Below the pieces are notes generated by a model, which was not told where the DNA came from, did no database searches, and saw only the letters and a program-made list of their open reading frames with translations. Shown one piece after another: positions 31,669-31,725 of a stretch of DNA of 31,725 nt. Each line of letters starts with the position of its first letter. Positions within the stretch are counted from its first letter, which is position 1. This DNA is from a virus: the IMG/VR virus record IMGVR_UViG_3300024520_000327, positions 1 through 31,725 of that record. One strand, written 5' to 3'. Made by a program: the position numbers and the translations under genes.

Positions 31669-31720
31669 TTATAACAGTTGCTAAAAGGCATTAAAACGAC
31701 CTTTTAGCTTTGTGTTATGG
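31669..31720 (-). repeat. attC-like imperfect inverted repeat 4
   Basis: GCTAAAAGG (31680-31688) pairs perfectly with CCTTTTAGC (31700-31708) around CATTAAAACGA, and ATAACA (31671-31676) pairs with TGTTAT (31713-31718), separated by unpaired GTT and TTTG. The minus strand carries CATAACACAAAGC, as in repeat 1 (CCTAACACAAAGC). Its gene lies beyond the window end. Confidence 0.5.
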
Positions 31721-31725
31721 TTAAT

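Noticed and set aside
28842-31720. CRISPR array
   Set aside because: The repeats are few, unequal in length, separated by genes, and palindromic in an attC-like way, with no cas genes.

Overview
The window reads as most of the late (virion) region of a tailed phage or prophage of a Bacteroidota, probably flavobacterial, host. Indicators are AT-rich DNA, A-rich leaders with almost no Shine-Dalgarno sequences, several -7 boxes of the Bacteroidota type (TAnnTTTG), a Bacteroidota-style lipoprotein signal, and protein types that I know mainly from Bacteroidota phages. The virion is a mosaic: lambda-type packaging and head genes (Nu1-like, A, W, B, C, D, E in the lambda order, but with A and W separated by about 15 kb) combined with a Mu-type contractile tail (sheath, tube, frameshifted assembly chaperone, tape measure, gp46, gp47, gp48, N, P/gp44, gp45).

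Layout. 1-804: leader with a short direct repeat, a small membrane protein and a tiny ORF. 820-3445: small and large terminase. 3446-6670, minus strand: a five-gene cassette alternating glycosyltransferase (GT) and hexapeptide acyltransferase (GT, LbH, GT, LbH, GT), inserted between terminase and sheath. 6780-18397: tail and baseplate operon, mostly with overlapping starts and stops; it carries a lipoprotein gene (14475) that is a paralogue of the adjacent baseplate/fibre gene. 18417-23257: head-tail joining protein, portal, protease/scaffold, decoration protein and major capsid protein, interrupted at 20310-20480 by an unlisted minus-strand gene for a 56-residue ribbon-helix-helix (RHH) regulator. 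23317-27255: capsid-proximal accessory protein, fibre-like protein, a connector-like protein and a tail-terminator-like protein with a lectin-like C-terminus. 27285-28035: small membrane proteins including a putative holin. 28084-28725, minus: RecT-like annealing protein. 28842-31725: an array of minus-strand genes separated by four attC-like imperfect inverted repeats in one orientation; the largest unit holds a GNAT-methyltransferase fusion and a radical-SAM-like protein.

How it fits together. The most interesting signal is regulatory and modular. The RHH gene and the GT cassette have nearly identical promoters: a 17-bp TTACATnnnnnATGTAA palindrome, a run of T, a -7 box and then ATACATG. 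The RHH protein therefore probably controls both its own gene and the GT cassette. One glycosyltransferase also carries an N-terminal domain of about 45 residues that recurs in the protein encoded just after the major capsid gene, which suggests a virion protein as the glycosylation target. The lipoprotein next to its virion paralogue looks like a superinfection-exclusion or receptor-masking gene. The attC-like array with a possible DNA hypermodification pair resembles an integron-like cassette array without an integrase. No integrase, endolysin, tRNA, rRNA or CRISPR array is visible. All functional statements are from sequence reading alone; no database search was run.
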